Assembly (NCBI GenBank): GCA_016720705.1
Contig: JADKKB010000007.1
Span: 1,302,001 to 1,366,000, forward strand
From: Chloracidobacterium sp.
GTDB taxonomy: Bacteria > Acidobacteriota > Blastocatellia > Pyrinomonadales > Pyrinomonadaceae
Length of the DNA stretch: 64,000 bases
Direction of reading: 5' to 3'
Position 1 is the first letter of the stretch. Each line of letters begins with the position of its first letter. The notes below the pieces were generated by a model. The model saw nothing but the letters and a program-made list of their open reading frames with translations, was not told the DNA's origin and made no database searches. A program made the translations under genes and the position numbers. Shown here one piece after another: positions 44,301 to 51,542 of the stretch.

Positions 44301-44528
44301 CGGAAGAGCAACAAGACGGTAGAAACCCGCGCTGTCGGTAACGGCGGTGCGTTCAGCGGCAGAGTTCGCCCCAGTCGCCTTTACAGTAGCACCAGCGACG
44401 ACCGCGCCATTGGGATCCGTAACCGTTCCCTCAATGTTTGAAGTCGTAGTTTGGGACCTCACAACTGAGAAAAGTCCGATCACCATTAACACGACGCAAG
44501 AACTGACAATAAATTTAATCTTTCGCAT
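41346..44528 (-). CDS. TonB-dependent receptor, Oar-like, with carboxypeptidase-regulatory domain
   Basis: This 1060-residue outer-membrane protein has a signal peptide, a carboxypeptidase-regulatory-like domain (about 30-110, IEGTVTDPNGAVVAGATVKA), then a plug (DLPVNGREYLDLLQLVPGV, FLIDGQPNKDTVNG) and a long barrel with Ser/Thr-rich turns and a final aromatic GFRISF. This architecture is typical of Acidobacteria. It would import a substrate with TonB energy. As the first structural gene of the peptide array, D-peptides or muropeptides are likely ligands. Start ATG at 44528, preceded by GAAAGGAAAG. Confidence 0.93.
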   Translation of the reverse strand: MRKIKFIVSSCVVLMVIGLFSVVRSQTTTSNIEGTVTDPNGAVVAGATVKATGANSAAERTAVTDSAGFYRLVALPAGTYKVTVSQPGFGTATFNVELTVNRTGVLNAKLDVGATGVEVTVTSELPLLEPTASSTGSTVTPRQIQDLPVNGREYLDLLQLVPGVAINRQSSGDNASPVLGERSGNNNFLIDGQPNKDTVNGGAAAQFNQETIAEFQVLTSAYKAEFGQASGAIVNVITKSGGNQFHGVGSFFHRNDSFDSSNSLSSTSIKPALRRYDYSLALGGPIWKDKMFFFGSSERIQEDRGIDFNYPALPPNLLSLLQTQEDPLDGPAIGRETRNFFKLNENFGRHQLNQQVNYTNGYDRAAGAGLPSTRRSTSARHLLLGFGDTMILGDQGNPWVVTLRGSYRGEPSDDQPAFPQFTGTTSLQPFPAQQTCPPTCGFFSTLPSVVFGSLSTRSFLDQKYTSVGANVGKRFGDHEIKFGWQYLRTKVDGLDPNNIATQLYATIDDFVNFGPINSGIILLANTGAVTPEKAKIRLNNNYNGVFVQDDWKILKNLTVNLGLRYEKDSEFAADKNFAPRLGVAWAITPKTVIRANYGVFFDQFRLGLVANIPSFGGSDRRGGQSLYFPRGFYGSPSLVSSIARFSGLPGPCISNQLTDAQIITLGTTCPLIGGPIVGVDRLNNVVAVGHAPIPANAVLNISNVQTLTGLTPAQYLTQAAAAIGQPDGYFQWGEFGVLNNPVIPAQSTPTTVDSTFNTPQTRGFSIGFQRQITNDIVFQADYFHRDIRNLLGTRTSNLAFRSRVAGIGRSFDAPNTLGEIATFGPFFKGKYDALVLSLDKRLSHRFSLGGSYTYAKATDNSLGIGTRSTDQFIGIAPVVVEPCASGNPGCVQQTNANGSFVSRNGNFVAQAGTFVNGPDLDKGPSSLALDHIFQFNGLLELPWQIQIGGIFRAQSGFHFSKFDNLNRDPDGNGNFNSIDFTAGRNAFSAAPYVNFDMRFSKRFDVGERVKVQVLFEFFNILNRQNPAAIQNRDTIPTQAFGSTTQVLSGREGQIGFRISF

Positions 44529-44658
44529 TCTTTCCTTTCACCTCACTCAAGAAATTAGTAAATCAAGACCGCTAACCTACCTCTACCCGCCTAAGATTCC
44601 AACATTCCTGTCGAAACGATTTTTAAATATGTCCCGACGACTGAATGTATAGATAACA

Positions 44659-45678
44659 TCATTCGTTTGACCGCATAATTTTGGCCGCTTCCGCGGCTGA
44701 ATTTTCCTTGGCCCCGTACCACCGAGACCCTGACGTTGATTCCCTGTCGAACTCTTCCAGCAATTTCAGCGCCCGTTTTGGCTGGCTGTGTGCATACGCG
44801 ATCAGAATGGCGTTGATCGCAGCAACAGGAGCGACATAAGAATCAATAAACGATGCTCGGGCGGTGGATGCGACAATGTATTGATCGCAAAGGCGTGCGA
44901 TCGGGGTCTTTACGCTGTCTGTTATGCCAAGTGTCGGCACGTTATGCCGTTTCGCCCGCTCAACCGCTTCAACCGTTTCGCGCAAGCATTTGCCAAAACT
45001 GATAGCAACAAAAAGATCTTTTTCGGTCAGAATGCTGATCTTATTTTGCAAAGAGCCAGTAGTTCCCATCGGAGCCTCGGCATCGCATCCCAATCGTACG
45101 AGCCCATAAGCGAAGGATGTAGCCAGCGACGCAGCAAAATCTATACCCACAATGATGATCCGCCGCATTCCGTGAATTTGCTTTGCTATCTCGACGACTT
45201 TCTCGACATCTATACTCGACTTTAGTAGGTTCAGATTCTCGAGATCTTTATCAATGCTGTTGTTAACGTAATCGGCAACGCTCCGATGCTTTTGCGTTGC
45301 CTCCCTCATTGACGCGTATGGGGTGATCTGCGTAACGAAATGATTACGCAGATCGTGAGCAAAGTCGGCGAATTTTTTATACCCCATCGCCTGGATCGTG
45401 CGAACGATCGTAGCCGAATCGACGTTGTAACGCCTTCCCATCTCACGTGACGAGAGGTAAAACGTCTCGTCAGCTTCGGCCAGTATCTGGCTCAATAGTC
45501 GCTGTCGGCTTGAGCTTAATTCAGTTTGGGTATCTAAGAAACGTGCTTCAAGCTTCGTTTGCACGTCATTGCCATTCAGGCTTTCCGCCGTGTCTGTTGC
45601 ATTTCCGGTAGCATCGCCGGCGAATACGCCCGCACTATTCCGACTCTTAAATTCTTTTTTTCGCCCTTTCGTATCCAT
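44659..45678 (-). CDS. RpiR/MurR-family transcriptional regulator
   Basis: This 339-residue protein has an N-terminal helix-turn-helix (about 60-115: LSSREMGRRYNVDSATIVRTI, MGYKKFADFAHDLR) and a SIS sugar-phosphate domain (about 165-300) with RIIIVGIDFAASLATSFAYG and VPTLGITDSVKTPIA. The family includes MurR, which responds to MurNAc-6-phosphate. Residues 1-55 are a low-complexity extension. It lies upstream of the TonB receptor on the same strand and divergent from 45920. Two 16-bp palindromes in the gap are candidate operators. Start ATG at 45678. Confidence 0.88.
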   Translation of the reverse strand: MDTKGRKKEFKSRNSAGVFAGDATGNATDTAESLNGNDVQTKLEARFLDTQTELSSSRQRLLSQILAEADETFYLSSREMGRRYNVDSATIVRTIQAMGYKKFADFAHDLRNHFVTQITPYASMREATQKHRSVADYVNNSIDKDLENLNLLKSSIDVEKVVEIAKQIHGMRRIIIVGIDFAASLATSFAYGLVRLGCDAEAPMGTTGSLQNKISILTEKDLFVAISFGKCLRETVEAVERAKRHNVPTLGITDSVKTPIARLCDQYIVASTARASFIDSYVAPVAAINAILIAYAHSQPKRALKLLEEFDRESTSGSRWYGAKENSAAEAAKIMRSNE

Positions 45679-45762
45679 ACGATAAGTGCCTTTTCGCTTC
45701 TACATTGTCGAGAGACAAGCTCGCTGCCCCTGCAAAAGCAGTCAGGAATTCAATTCTGATTG

Positions 45763-45778
45763 TGCAACATGTGATGCA
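45763..45778. promoter_or_regulatory. Candidate operator palindrome, site 1
   Basis: TGCAACATGTGATGCA is near-palindromic and matches site 2 (45845-45860) at 13 of 16 positions. It lies between the RpiR gene start and the divergent hydrolase gene, so regulator binding is plausible but unproven. Confidence 0.5.
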
Positions 45779-45844
45779 ATTTTGAAATTCAACAGCAATA
45801 TACGCTGAAGTTTACCTCTATGTCAACAAGAAATTCTGCAAATT

Positions 45845-45860
45845 TGCACCAAGTGGTGCA
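45845..45860. promoter_or_regulatory. Candidate operator palindrome, site 2
   Basis: TGCACCAAGTGGTGCA has perfect 7-base arms (TGCACCA and TGGTGCA) around AG. It shares TGCAmCAwGTGrTGCA with site 1, 82 bases away, and sits just upstream of the probable promoter of the 45920 gene. Confidence 0.55.
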
Positions 45861-45919
45861 TTATGACAATATTATGACGATCAAATAGATATTGTTGGGT
45901 AAAGGATCAAAATAAAACA

Positions 45920-47551
45920 ATGAAAAATACGTTATTGATATTGCTGTTGTTGGCAGGTCTCTCGTGGCAGGCATTTGCCCAAACGCCTGCAAAAGGCATC
46001 GAGGGCACCTGGAACGGGACGCTTGACGCTGGTTCTGCAAAGCTGCGTTTGGTTGTCACAGTGACCAAGTCCGAAGCCGGCGTTTATACCGGAAGCTTTG
46101 AAAGTGTGGATCAGGGGGCGACTATCCCGTTTGATACGGTCACGCTCAAGGGTGACGCCGTGACCTTTGAAAGCAAGGCCGCTGGGATCGTTTACGAAGC
46201 GGTTCTGAACAAAGAGAGCACGGAGCTCGTCGGCACCTTCAAACAGGGCGGGCAAGAGATACCGCTCACGCTTTCCAAAACCGCGCAGAGAGCGTCGCCG
46301 GCAACCGGATTTGAGGGCACTTGGAACGGCGTGCTTGACGCAGGCGGGACAAAGTTGCGTTTGATCGTTACAGTCACGAGATCCGAGGCCGGTGCCTATG
46401 CGGGAAAATTTGAAAGCGTGGATCAGGGAGCGACCGTCCCGTTTGACACAGTCACGCTGAAGGGGGACGATGCGGCCTTTGAAAGCAAGGCCGCTGGGAT
46501 CGTTTACGATGCCAAGCTGGACAAAGCTCGCACGGAACTCGTAGGCACCTTCAAACAAGGCGGGCAAGAGATACCGCTGATGCTGACACGAGGCGGGCCG
46601 GCGGCGGCTCCGAAAGCTGCCCCGAAGCCGAAACCCGATTACTCGGCTCCCGCCGACGCTCCCTATACAACGGAAGAGGTGTTGGTAAAGACGCCCGGCG
46701 GCTTTACTCTCGCCGGCACGCTGACGCTTCCTAAAGGAGCAAGTAAAGCAAAGCCCGTTGGGGCGATCGTCACGATCACGGGCTCCGGCCAGGAAAACCG
46801 TGACAGCGAGATCGGGCTGGAAGGCTACAAACCCTTTCGCCAATTGGCAGATTCGTTTGCCCGAAGCGGCATCGCCTCGCTTCGTATGGACGATCGCGGT
46901 ATGGATGGTTCCGGCGGCATATTCAAAGGTTCGACGAGCGAAGATTTCGGCGAAGATGCACGAGCCGGACTCGCTTACTTGCGGACGCGGCCGGAGATCC
47001 GGGCTGATCGTCTCGGAGTGGTTGGGCACAGCGAGGGCGCGGTTATAGCCCCGATGGTGGCCTCAAAGGAACCGACGCTGCGAGCTATTGTGCTACTCGC
47101 CGGCATCGCCGAACCCGGACGCCCGACCCTTCATTTCCAGATGAAGAATCTCATTGAACACAACGCGAAGCTCACGGCCGCTGAAAAGGAAGCCCAGATC
47201 GCTGAGATCCCCAAGAAGATCGATGCGATGATGGCCGCAGACCCATGGATGAAATTTTTCCTAACTTACGAGCCCGCATCAGCGATGCGCAAGGTGAAGA
47301 CGCCGGTGCTTATCCTGACCGGTTCTAATGACCAACAGGCAGTCCCTGCGCAAGTCGCCCTGCAAGAGGCGGCGTTCAAGACAGCGGGCAATAAGGACGT
47401 GACTGCTCAAGTGCTGCCGGGTCTCAACCATCTTTTTGTCGAGGACAGCGACGGCTTCCCCGGCAACTACGCGAAACTCCCGCCCCCGGTGATGATGCGA
47501 AGCGACGTCGTGAAGATGGTCACGATCTGGCTCGTGAAACGGCTTAAATAA
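45920..47551 (+). CDS. Secreted alpha/beta hydrolase with two tandem N-terminal repeats
   Basis: This 543-residue protein has a signal peptide (LLILLLLAGLSWQAFAQ). Two near-identical repeats of about 110 residues follow (about 25-130 and 134-240), each opening GTWNGxLDAG and closing ELVGTFKQGGQEIPL. The catalytic part is an alpha/beta-hydrolase with VTITGSGQENRD, MDDRGMDGSGG, the nucleophile in VVGHSEGAVIAPM, Asp in LTGSNDQQ and His in LPGLNHLF. This is the DUF/FrsA-like type of secreted hydrolases common in Bacteroidetes and Acidobacteria. Transcribed divergently from the RpiR gene and across its palindromes. Confidence 0.88.
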   Translation: MKNTLLILLLLAGLSWQAFAQTPAKGIEGTWNGTLDAGSAKLRLVVTVTKSEAGVYTGSFESVDQGATIPFDTVTLKGDAVTFESKAAGIVYEAVLNKESTELVGTFKQGGQEIPLTLSKTAQRASPATGFEGTWNGVLDAGGTKLRLIVTVTRSEAGAYAGKFESVDQGATVPFDTVTLKGDDAAFESKAAGIVYDAKLDKARTELVGTFKQGGQEIPLMLTRGGPAAAPKAAPKPKPDYSAPADAPYTTEEVLVKTPGGFTLAGTLTLPKGASKAKPVGAIVTITGSGQENRDSEIGLEGYKPFRQLADSFARSGIASLRMDDRGMDGSGGIFKGSTSEDFGEDARAGLAYLRTRPEIRADRLGVVGHSEGAVIAPMVASKEPTLRAIVLLAGIAEPGRPTLHFQMKNLIEHNAKLTAAEKEAQIAEIPKKIDAMMAADPWMKFFLTYEPASAMRKVKTPVLILTGSNDQQAVPAQVALQEAAFKTAGNKDVTAQVLPGLNHLFVEDSDGFPGNYAKLPPPVMMRSDVVKMVTIWLVKRLK

Positions 47552-47669
47552 TACTAAACGGAGATGAATTTGAGCCCGATGCAGTTCAAATGCTTTTCGC
47601 AAACTATTGGTCGTTGCAACTGCTACGACACTACCAAAGCTTGGGTGGATTATTTATTGCGAACAGGAA

Positions 47670-47785
47670 ACGGGCACCTAACTGGTGCCCGTAACTTGTT
47701 GATCAAATTGGCTCCGCAGGTAAGACTCGTGTCTTACAACCCTTCGGTATACAGCCCGGTTCGCACTGTAATATGCGATAACATA
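47670..47785 (-). repeat. Degenerate tRNA-Asn 3'-part copy B with terminator-like hairpin (candidate att site)
   Basis: The tRNA-Asn match is 47709-47756; it shares T-loop changes with copies A and C. The hairpin ACGGGCACC (47670-47678) with GGTGCCCGT (47684-47692) precedes it, as in copy C. The unit is then broken: 47784-47862 is extra DNA flanked by ATGCGATAACAT and ATACGATAACAT direct repeats, so it looks like an insertion. Confidence 0.7.
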
Positions 47786-47836
47786 GGATAACAAAAGTCA
47801 GACGTTGACCCCCAAAAACACTCGATTTTGACCTGT

Positions 47837-48034
47837 TTACCCTTTTGTGGACCCCAAAATCTGTAACATACGATAACATCGAGTCTTAGATAACTCTTTA
47901 GATAACCGCAACGTTTCGGGTATAGGAATGAACAGCGATTCCGGCAACACTGAATTGAAAAAGAATCGTCGTCCCCTTTCAACCTGCTTCAGGATCCCTA
48001 TTGCCTGCGTCTCACTGAACTTCGATCTCGTCAT
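47837..48034 (-). pseudogene. IS3-family transposase orfA remnant
   Basis: From ATG 48034 (AGGAGG about 12 bases upstream) the frame reads MTRSKFSETQAIGILKQVERGR, the start of IS3 OrfA helix-turn-helix proteins. After about 22 residues the sequence no longer resembles the family and it ends at 65 residues. No OrfB follows. Confidence 0.7.
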
Positions 48035-48120
48035 TTCCAGTCCTCCTCCTACTTTCTTTTTTGACCGGAAACTATATTTCTGTCTGGTACTATTTTATGG
48101 AAGGCTTACAGGTGCAATGC

Positions 48121-49170
48121 TTACGGTAAGTCGTACCAGGTTGATCGCCCTGCTCCGTGGCGCACCAGTAACTTGTTCTCTACCAGGCTGCGGAAATGCT
48201 CTTTGAGCGTGTTACCGCTTGCACCTGTGGCTCGTACCATATCGCGCATGGTCACGCGGCCTTGGTCGCGGGCATAGTCCAGAATCCTGACGGCCAATTC
48301 CGGTAAGTCGGCGATTACAATCTTTTCGCGCTCTACCTTTATGGCCAAGCGGCGCATTTGCTGCTGCAAGGCTCGCATGAAAAACATTAACCATGGCTGC
48401 CAGTTCGGAGAGTCAGTCCGAATGGTACCTTGCGTCTGGCGCAAGGCCAGATAGTACCCTTCCTTGCTGTTCTCGATAACGCTTTCAAGAGAGCTATACG
48501 GGACATAGGCATAGCCTGATTGCAGTAGGAGCAACGTGGTAAGAACACGGCTCAGGCGTCCGTTGCCGTCTTGGAATGGGTGAATCTCCAGGAACACAAC
48601 AATGAATATGGTGACAATCAGCAGAGGATGCAATCGGCGCAAGTCGCGTGCTTCCGCAAGCCAGGCGATAAGTTCGGCCATAAGGCGCGGCGTATCGAAC
48701 GGTGTTGCGGTCTCGAAAACAATGCCGATCTGCTTTCTGCCTTCGTCGAAAGCGACAACGCTGTTGGACATTTTTTTGTATTCGCCACGGTGCCGCTCGT
48801 CCTTCTCGCTTTGGAACAGAAGGTCACGGTGAAGCTGCTTGATATAGTTTTCGTTGATGGGAATCTCTTGCCAGTCGGCAAAGACGGTTTCCATGACGCT
48901 GGCATAACCGGCAACTTCCTGCTCGTCGCGGCTTCCGAACTTCTTGATTTCGAGGTTGGCAAGCAAACGCTCGACCTCGCGGTCGGTCAACTTGCTGCCC
49001 TCGATGCGGGTTGATGAACCTATGCTTTCAATAGTGGCTACGCGGCGCAGCGCCTTTAGGCGTTCCGGAGCAAGGCTGCCGAGAGAGCGCCACGCTCCTT
49101 TGAATTCATCTATTTCCGTGATCAACGCGAGCAATTCCGGCGTTATCTGTAAGGTGTCTATCTTCAACAT
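48121..49170 (-). CDS. Fic-domain protein (AMPylase-like) with C-terminal winged helix
   Basis: This 349-residue cytoplasmic protein has a Fic core with HPFQDGNGRLSR (197-208), matching HPFxxGNGR, so it is catalytically complete. An inhibitory helix motif (S/T)xxxE(G/N) is in SSTRIEG (S53, E57, G58), giving the class II type in which the helix lies N-terminal. The C-terminal region (about 280-345) is a winged helix: VTMRDMVRATGASGNTLKEH. Such Fic proteins AMPylate target proteins and may regulate transcription. Start ATG at 49170. It is inside the tRNA-Asn-bounded stretch and next to an IS3 remnant. Confidence 0.9.
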   Translation of the reverse strand: MLKIDTLQITPELLALITEIDEFKGAWRSLGSLAPERLKALRRVATIESIGSSTRIEGSKLTDREVERLLANLEIKKFGSRDEQEVAGYASVMETVFADWQEIPINENYIKQLHRDLLFQSEKDERHRGEYKKMSNSVVAFDEGRKQIGIVFETATPFDTPRLMAELIAWLAEARDLRRLHPLLIVTIFIVVFLEIHPFQDGNGRLSRVLTTLLLLQSGYAYVPYSSLESVIENSKEGYYLALRQTQGTIRTDSPNWQPWLMFFMRALQQQMRRLAIKVEREKIVIADLPELAVRILDYARDQGRVTMRDMVRATGASGNTLKEHFRSLVENKLLVRHGAGRSTWYDLP

Positions 49171-49694
49171 CCAGTATACCTCACCCGTAGTATCACCCGA
49201 TTACACCCGATTGTCCACCTGTAAATCCACCCGAGTACGCCCGTATTTTGTATCCATGGCCCCGTAGGATCTTTTCCTCAAGGACGGACGTTGCGTTGTG
49301 ACACCGACAATAGTAAGGGCAAAGAACTGCGCAGGCTACCCGACGCGTGTTCCCTGCCCCAAAGCCGCAGGTGAACGCATCATTCAGCGAAGCCCCGACC
49401 AACCTTTGCGTAATTACGGTATTTTCGAAGGTAATAGAAAAAGGTGCCTCTACGCTTGCTAACAAGCCGTTGATGATCGCAGTTCCTCCGACCGGATTTT
49501 AGTTTGGAATCTCTCGTGTGTAACGACTTCTCTGTGTTCCCAAGTCAACAGGAGACCCAATATCATCAACAAACTCAAGAGCCCACGGCGAGTATCTGAT
49601 GATCGAGCTTAAAGTTTCGCGCCTTCATATTCAATGCCGATATTCGGGTATACGGCCGGCGAATCGGGGTCCAGGCGGATCACGATCGGCAACA

Positions 49695-49729
49695 CAAAAA
49701 AAGCGCTGTTGCCCGGAATGGACAACAGC
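49695..49729 (-). terminator. Terminator-like hairpin, copy 1
   Basis: On the minus strand GCTGTTG pairs with CAACAGC around TCCATTCCGGG, followed by a run of Ts. It lies downstream of the delta-60 gene. Confidence 0.6.
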
Positions 49730-49855
49730 TAGCGTGAGAGTCGGCGACGCCAAATTGGCTCGCGGTCAGGTAGCCGCAAGATAAGAAAAATCATTTCAGA
49801 AAATAAACTAAAGATGATGACAGATAGGCGGCTTTCAAAAAACTTGCACTTTAAC

Positions 49856-49888
49856 AAAAAAAAGATGTTGCCCGGAACGGACAACATC
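49856..49888 (-). terminator. Terminator-like hairpin, copy 2
   Basis: On the minus strand GATGTTG pairs with CAACATC around TCCGTTCCGGG, followed by eight Ts. It is closer to the delta-60 stop codon than copy 1 and is the likely main terminator. Confidence 0.65.
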
Positions 49889-50014
49889 TAGTGTGGGAGG
49901 TTTTGTCGTGTTGGTGACGCCCATCAGTGGGCGGATCTTTCCCTTTCCGCAGTGACTTAAAAGGTAGGAGAGATTCTTCCGATCTGATCGGACGAACTAT
50001 TGGCCGGATCGGGC

Positions 50015-51337
50015 CTAAAGCGAATAACGAAGCAGGGCGATGTAGCGATCAGCATAAGCATTGCTAGCATCGGTATACGCTACGCCCGCGACAACAAACT
50101 TTTGACAATTGCAAGTGGGGTCCAGACGAACGGTTCCCTTTATCCCCGTGTCATAGGACCCATAAAATTCCGTCAGATTCCATCCGGTTCCTTGATATGA
50201 AGTGTCGAGCGTTCCGTTCGCATTATATCTGGCGGTGAGTATATTCGCGTTGGCATTGTTCCCTGCGAGCCTTGATTCGCCGGTCAACACGATCTTTCCA
50301 TTAGACTGAACCGACACCGCGGCAAAGTAATCCTGCAGGTCGCCGAGGTTCAGTGGAGCAGTCTTACCGCCGCTGCCGAACGTTGTGTCGAGTTTCCCGT
50401 CTGACTTCAGGCGGATCATAACGGCGTCGAACCCCTTTGGATACGGAGTAGTATCAACGTAGATCGCCTCGCCGGAGACAAGGATCTTGCCACTTGCGTC
50501 AACTGTCAGATCGCTGACAATATCAAGCTTTCCCGCAAAATCAACTGAGGTTCGTCCCTTTGTGCCGAAAGTTGTATCGAGTTTGCCGTTAGTATTGAAG
50601 CGACCGACCGCGAAGTCCCAACTCGTACCGTTCCAGGTCTCTCCACCGGCCAGCACCTTGCCGCTTGAGAGCATTTCCAAGGCTCTGATATTCATTCCGG
50701 GATTTGTCGTCGAAACCCCGTTCGGTCCGTAAGTCGTATCGGCTGTGCCGTTTGATTTCAAACGAAGGATCGAATTTGTACCGCCCGCGAGCAATATTTT
50801 CTGATCGCTCTGGATCGCAACGGCTGACGGCGCCCACGCTACGTTGAGGCTCGTTGCGCCGCCCGTTCCGAACGTGGTATCAAGTACGCCCCACTTTGTG
50901 TACCGTTCAACCCGTGTGCAACCAGAGCCGCACTCGGAACCCGCGACGACAAATCTCTCTTCTCCGTTGACCGTTTGAATCGCAAGTTTTGAAGCACCAC
51001 CCGGTCCCCACGTAATGTAGGCAAAGCCACCGCTGCCGAACGAGGCGTCAAGGCTTCCGTCAGCGGTGAATCGAACGAGCGCACCACGAAACGTTGTAGG
51101 GGTATCGCTGACATAAGCCAGAATAACGATCTTGCCGTCGCTCTGAAAGACCATATCCCGCGTGCTGTTCGTATGCGTGGCCCCAAGTGGAACCTGAGTA
51201 ACCGTAAATCCGCCGATGCCGAACGTCGGGTCGAGACAACCCGGCGAGCCGGGACATGTTTGTGAATATGCATTGGCCGCCAGAACAATGGCGCAAACGG
51301 CCGCAACCGCGAAAGATCTACCGAGTGTTTTTAACAT
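50015..51337 (-). CDS. Secreted delta-60 repeat protein
   Basis: This 440-residue protein has a signal peptide (FAVAAVCAIVLAANAYSQ) and repeated units of about 55 residues marked by LDxTFGxGG (LDPTFGIGG, LDASFGSGG, LDTTFGTGG, LDTTFGTKGR, LDTTFGSGGK), alternating with QSDGKIVILAY-like strands. This is the delta-60 repeat (TIGR02608), predicted to fold as a beta-propeller, found in secreted proteins of unknown role. Start ATG at 51337: AAGGAG is seven bases upstream, whereas the ATG at 51343 has no spacing. It is divergent from the TPR-CHAT gene by about 200 bases. Confidence 0.85.
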   Translation of the reverse strand: MLKTLGRSFAVAAVCAIVLAANAYSQTCPGSPGCLDPTFGIGGFTVTQVPLGATHTNSTRDMVFQSDGKIVILAYVSDTPTTFRGALVRFTADGSLDASFGSGGFAYITWGPGGASKLAIQTVNGEERFVVAGSECGSGCTRVERYTKWGVLDTTFGTGGATSLNVAWAPSAVAIQSDQKILLAGGTNSILRLKSNGTADTTYGPNGVSTTNPGMNIRALEMLSSGKVLAGGETWNGTSWDFAVGRFNTNGKLDTTFGTKGRTSVDFAGKLDIVSDLTVDASGKILVSGEAIYVDTTPYPKGFDAVMIRLKSDGKLDTTFGSGGKTAPLNLGDLQDYFAAVSVQSNGKIVLTGESRLAGNNANANILTARYNANGTLDTSYQGTGWNLTEFYGSYDTGIKGTVRLDPTCNCQKFVVAGVAYTDASNAYADRYIALLRYSL

Positions 51338-51542
51338 TGTCATACTCCTTAACCTTGATTTGTGAATTTTCTTGTCATCGGTTAAAGACGTTAATTCGGA
51401 AAGGATATTGATTTGTAAAAAAAACTTTAAAATATGCGGAGAAGGAATATACTCCAGGTATTACCATCTATGTTCTAATGGCGGGTTTGATTAAGCTCGC
51501 CAATTTCGCCTATGCATTAGCAGTGACTGAACGGAGGTTCAA

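Larger units (their letters stand above)
49171..50014. other. Gene-poor stretch with two terminator-like hairpins
   Basis: This stretch between the Fic gene and the delta-60 gene has no recognisable gene. Short frames there have no ribosome-binding site or protein similarity I can see. It holds two closely similar hairpins (49705-49729 and 49864-49888). Confidence 0.5.

Noticed and set aside
45932..47029. 365-residue frame antisense to the secreted hydrolase
   Set aside because: It is a shadow of the tandem repeats and alpha/beta-hydrolase gene on the opposite strand, with basic, low-information protein.
47564..47791. Short frame encoding KLAPQVRLVSYNPSV
   Set aside because: It is the translation of tRNA-Asn copy B. 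The same residues appear from copies A, C and the intact tRNA on the plus strand, so it is not a gene.
49599..49784. 61-residue frame over the first hairpin
   Set aside because: It lies on terminator-like hairpin sequence and lacks a start signal.
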